Shown here: positions 12,903-15,141 of the stretch, one piece after another | Position numbering within the stretch: position 1 is the stretch's first letter | How the letters are laid out: the number at the start of each line of letters is the position of its first letter | NCBI GenBank assembly: GCA_005877855.1 | Contig: VBOF01000074.1 | Coordinates: forward strand, 1-15,141 | Reading direction: 5' to 3' | Length of the DNA stretch: 15,141 bases | Source: Nitrospirota bacterium | GTDB taxonomy: Bacteria > Nitrospirota > Nitrospiria > Nitrospirales > NS-4 | Notes under the pieces: model-generated | What the model was told of the DNA's origin: nothing | What the model saw: the letters and a program-made list of their open reading frames with translations, nothing else | The model's database searches: none | Program-made: the position numbers and the translations under genes

Positions 12903-15141
12903 TTGAGATACCGATCGGGTCTCTGCTTCCTGATTGCAGCGGTCCTGCTGGCCGGGTGCTTCTCCTACTATGTCCCGGACACCACGCTTGCCGACCGACT
13001 CATGCAAGAGGGGAACTGGGAGGCGGCCATGGCGGCCTACCAGGAGGCCCTCAAAGATGATCCGTACAATCCAGCCATTCAGGCCAAGTTGAACGCCGCC
13101 AAAGGGCGGGTCGCGGCGGCGGCCCAAGAGCGAGGACGAGCCGCGCTCAAAGAGCGTAATCTCATGCACGCGATCGAGGCGTTCAAACAGGCCTTGAGCC
13201 TGGAACCCTCGAATCTGGAGCACCAGTCCGCGCTGGCTCAAGCGCTGCGTTACAAGGAAGCCCAGGACCGGCTGATCGTCGGGCAGAAGGTGCTGAAGGG
13301 TGGCCGGCTGGAGGACGCGGCCGAGGCCTTCGAGCGTGCGCTGGAACTGGATCCGGACCTGAAGGCCGCGCAAGACGGCCTGGTCCAGCTCGCCGAGAAG
13401 CAAAAGAGCGTTTCGGTGCCGCTAAGCGGCTCCAAGCAACCCATCACGCTCAAGTTCCAGAGCGCTCGGACCAAGGAGGTGTTCGAAGTCCTGGCGCGTG
13501 CAGTCGGAATCAACGTCCTGTTCGAAAAGGACATGAAGGACGATCCCATCACGATCTTTGTGAAGGACGCATCGTTTGAGGAAGCCCTCAACCTGATGCT
13601 GACGACGCAAAGCCTCTTCATCCGCCGACTGACGGCCGACACGATCCTTGTCATTCCTAAGACAAAGGCGAAACTGGACCAATACCAGGACCTCCTCATC
13701 AGGACATTTTACCTCTCGACCGCCAAAGCCAAGGACATGGTGAACCTCCTGCGTACGATGCTGGAGACCAAGCGGATCTTCGTGAACGAAGACTTGAACG
13801 CGATCGTCATGAGGGACAGCGCGGACAAGGTCAAGCTGGCCGAGCGCATCATCCTGGCCAATGATCGGAAGCAGAGCGAGGTGGTGTTCGAGATCGAAGT
13901 CCTGGAAGTGGATAAGACCTTGTCCGACAAGTTTGGCGTGAACATCGCCAAGCAAGCCGGGGCGGCGGTCCTTCCCCAGTCCACCACCCCCCCCTCGTCG
14001 TTTCCAAGCGGCACTACCACCCTCTTTACGTATCAGCAATTGACGTCCTTGAACCCGACCAGCTACCTCTTCACATTACCCACCAGCGTGCTGCTGGATT
14101 TCCTCAGGTCGGAAGCCACCACCAAGACTCTGGCCAATCCGCGGGTACGGGTGGTGAACAACAAACAGGCCAAGATCAACATCGGCGACAAGGTGCCCAT
14201 TCTGTTGTCCACCACCAGCGTGATCCCCGGCACGACGACCGGCATTCCCACCCAATCCACGGTAACCTCGATCGAATTCAAGGACACCGGCATCAAGCTC
14301 ACGGTGGAGCCCATCATCCACCTGAACCAGGACGTGACCCTCAAGCTCCAGCTCGAAGTGACACGGCTGGGCGACCTGGTGACTCTCCAGAGCAATCCGC
14401 TGATTCAACAGTTCAAGTTCGGGACTCGCACTGCGGAGACCTCGCTCTCGTTGAAGGACGGGGAGAGCGTGGTGCTCGCCGGCCTGATCCAGCCCGAGGA
14501 ACGGACGACTATCCAGAAGGTGCGGGGGCTGGGTGACATCCCGGTGCTGGGCGAGATTTTTAAGTCCACCTCTCGCGATGTGGTCACCACCGACGTGATC
14601 CTGACCATCGCGCCGCACATCGTCCGGGCCCTGGAACTCCCTCCTGTGGATGATCAAGCCTTCTGGTCAGGAACCGAGGAGGCGTACGGACTGAAGCAGC
14701 TCTTCCCTGACGCAGGTGCAGGCAAGAGCATTTCAGGCGTGGCGGCCGTAAGTCCGGCGTCTGCTACTCCCGGTGCCCAATCCCCGGCGCCGGAAGCGCC
14801 TGCACCTCCTAGAAGCCAAATCCCGCGACAGCCGCCTTTGGGCGTGCTGTCCATTCTCCCTCCGGACAGAACGGCATCAGTGGGAGAGGAGATCAGGCTG
14901 GATGTGCTGATCACCAACATCGAGGACCTTGCCGAGGGCACGCTGACCATCAGTTACGATCCCAAGGTCTTGGAGTTCCGCCAGGCGTTTGAAGGTGAAT
15001 TTTTACAGCGAGAGGGGACGGCCACTGTCGTGACGGCTGCGAATCCGGCGACGGGTACGGTGGCAGTCCGGCTCACGCGGGCAGAGGGATCAAAGGGTGT
15101 GAGCGGCGCTGGTGTCCTGGCCACGCTGGCGTTTGTCGCAA
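12903..15141 (+). CDS. gspD: TPR-secretin-cohesin lipoprotein (GspD/PilQ/MshL-like), 3' end beyond window
   Basis: This is the outer-membrane pore of a type II secretion or type IV pilus-like system. The frame starts at TTG 12903 and stays open to the window edge (746 codons visible). A lipobox LLAGC places the lipidated Cys at residue 19. Then come TPR-like repeats (about 29-165; NWEAAMAAYQEALKDDPYNP, HAIEAFKQALSLEP, DAAEAFERALELDP) and an N0/STN-type domain from about 178. An N1-type domain spans about 264-322 and the secretin domain about 324-577, with the signature VRGLGDIPVLGEIF at 540-553. After a Pro/Ala-rich linker, a cohesin-like beta domain begins near 646 (VGEEIRLDVLITN, LTISYDPKVLEFRQ) and is cut by the window. 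TPRs in place of a normal N-terminus and the cohesin-like extension set it apart from classical GspD. Homologues may be annotated PilQ or MshL. Confidence 0.92.
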   Translation, partial: MRYRSGLCFLIAAVLLAGCFSYYVPDTTLADRLMQEGNWEAAMAAYQEALKDDPYNPAIQAKLNAAKGRVAAAAQERGRAALKERNLMHAIEAFKQALSLEPSNLEHQSALAQALRYKEAQDRLIVGQKVLKGGRLEDAAEAFERALELDPDLKAAQDGLVQLAEKQKSVSVPLSGSKQPITLKFQSARTKEVFEVLARAVGINVLFEKDMKDDPITIFVKDASFEEALNLMLTTQSLFIRRLTADTILVIPKTKAKLDQYQDLLIRTFYLSTAKAKDMVNLLRTMLETKRIFVNEDLNAIVMRDSADKVKLAERIILANDRKQSEVVFEIEVLEVDKTLSDKFGVNIAKQAGAAVLPQSTTPPSSFPSGTTTLFTYQQLTSLNPTSYLFTLPTSVLLDFLRSEATTKTLANPRVRVVNNKQAKINIGDKVPILLSTTSVIPGTTTGIPTQSTVTSIEFKDTGIKLTVEPIIHLNQDVTLKLQLEVTRLGDLVTLQSNPLIQQFKFGTRTAETSLSLKDGESVVLAGLIQPEERTTIQKVRGLGDIPVLGEIFKSTSRDVVTTDVILTIAPHIVRALELPPVDDQAFWSGTEEAYGLKQLFPDAGAGKSISGVAAVSPASATPGAQSPAPEAPAPPRSQIPRQPPLGVLSILPPDRTASVGEEIRLDVLITNIEDLAEGTLTISYDPKVLEFRQAFEGEFLQREGTATVVTAANPATGTVAVRLTRAEGSKGVSGAGVLATLAFVA
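13987..13994 (+). repeat. Homopolymer C8 inside the secretin gene
   Basis: Eight consecutive C residues occur in codons for Thr-Pro-Pro within the secretin domain's loop-like STTPPSS segment. The frame is open as read. Confidence 0.9.

Noticed and set aside
12534..13403. Minus-strand open frame spanning the peptidase/secretin boundary
   Set aside because: It overlaps two well-supported plus-strand genes and their intergenic TATAAT and ribosome site; no domain signature.

Overview
The window is GC-rich and gene-dense. It carries a chromosomal-type set of envelope genes from a diderm (Gram-negative-type) bacterium. An Omp85-like barrel, a lipoprotein secretin with TPR and cohesin-like domains, ScpA/ScpB, and a PilM-PilN-like fusion occur together. 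That mix is reminiscent of Nitrospirota (Nitrospira-like), but the taxonomy is inference from gene content and could not be searched. No rRNA, tRNA, CRISPR array, transposase or phage gene was seen, and no gene-free stretch exceeds about 160 bases.

Layout: (1) 3-2510, plus strand: a POTRA-less Omp85/surface-antigen barrel, open at the window's left edge, then an exported protein of sixteen 11-residue pentapeptide-like repeats with a C-terminal membrane anchor. (2) 2573-4080, plus: scpA and scpB, overlapping by one base, behind a good extended -10 promoter. (3) 4087-5667, minus: two exported LPP20-like proteins. The upstream one appears broken: its signal peptide and its domain lie in different frames, and the residues expected between them are missing. 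(4) 5764-10856, plus: a tight operon for the inner-membrane part of a type II secretion / type IV pilus-like machine. It holds a GspE/PilB ATPase, a PilM-PilN (GspL-like) fusion, a PilO/GspM-like protein, a PilP/GspC-like protein, and an unrecognised exported protein made of four exact 39-residue repeats. (5) 10934-11533, minus: a pseudopilin without Glu at +5 and with a Q/T/P hexapeptide repeat tail. (6) 11690-12823, plus: an exported TPR plus HExxH (peptidase MA-like) protein. (7) 12903 to the right edge, plus: a TTG-started lipoprotein secretin with domain order TPR - N0 - N1 - secretin - cohesin-like, cut by the window.

Regions 4-7 together encode an ATPase, an assembly platform (PilM/N/O/P-like), a pseudopilin and an outer-membrane secretin. 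The polytopic membrane protein (GspF/PilC), the major pilin and the prepilin peptidase are not in the window and would be expected nearby. The most unusual parts are the 39-residue-repeat protein embedded in the secretion operon, the frameshifted LPP20-like gene divergent from gspE, the cohesin-like tail on the secretin, and two 8-base G/C homopolymers inside outer-membrane protein genes.
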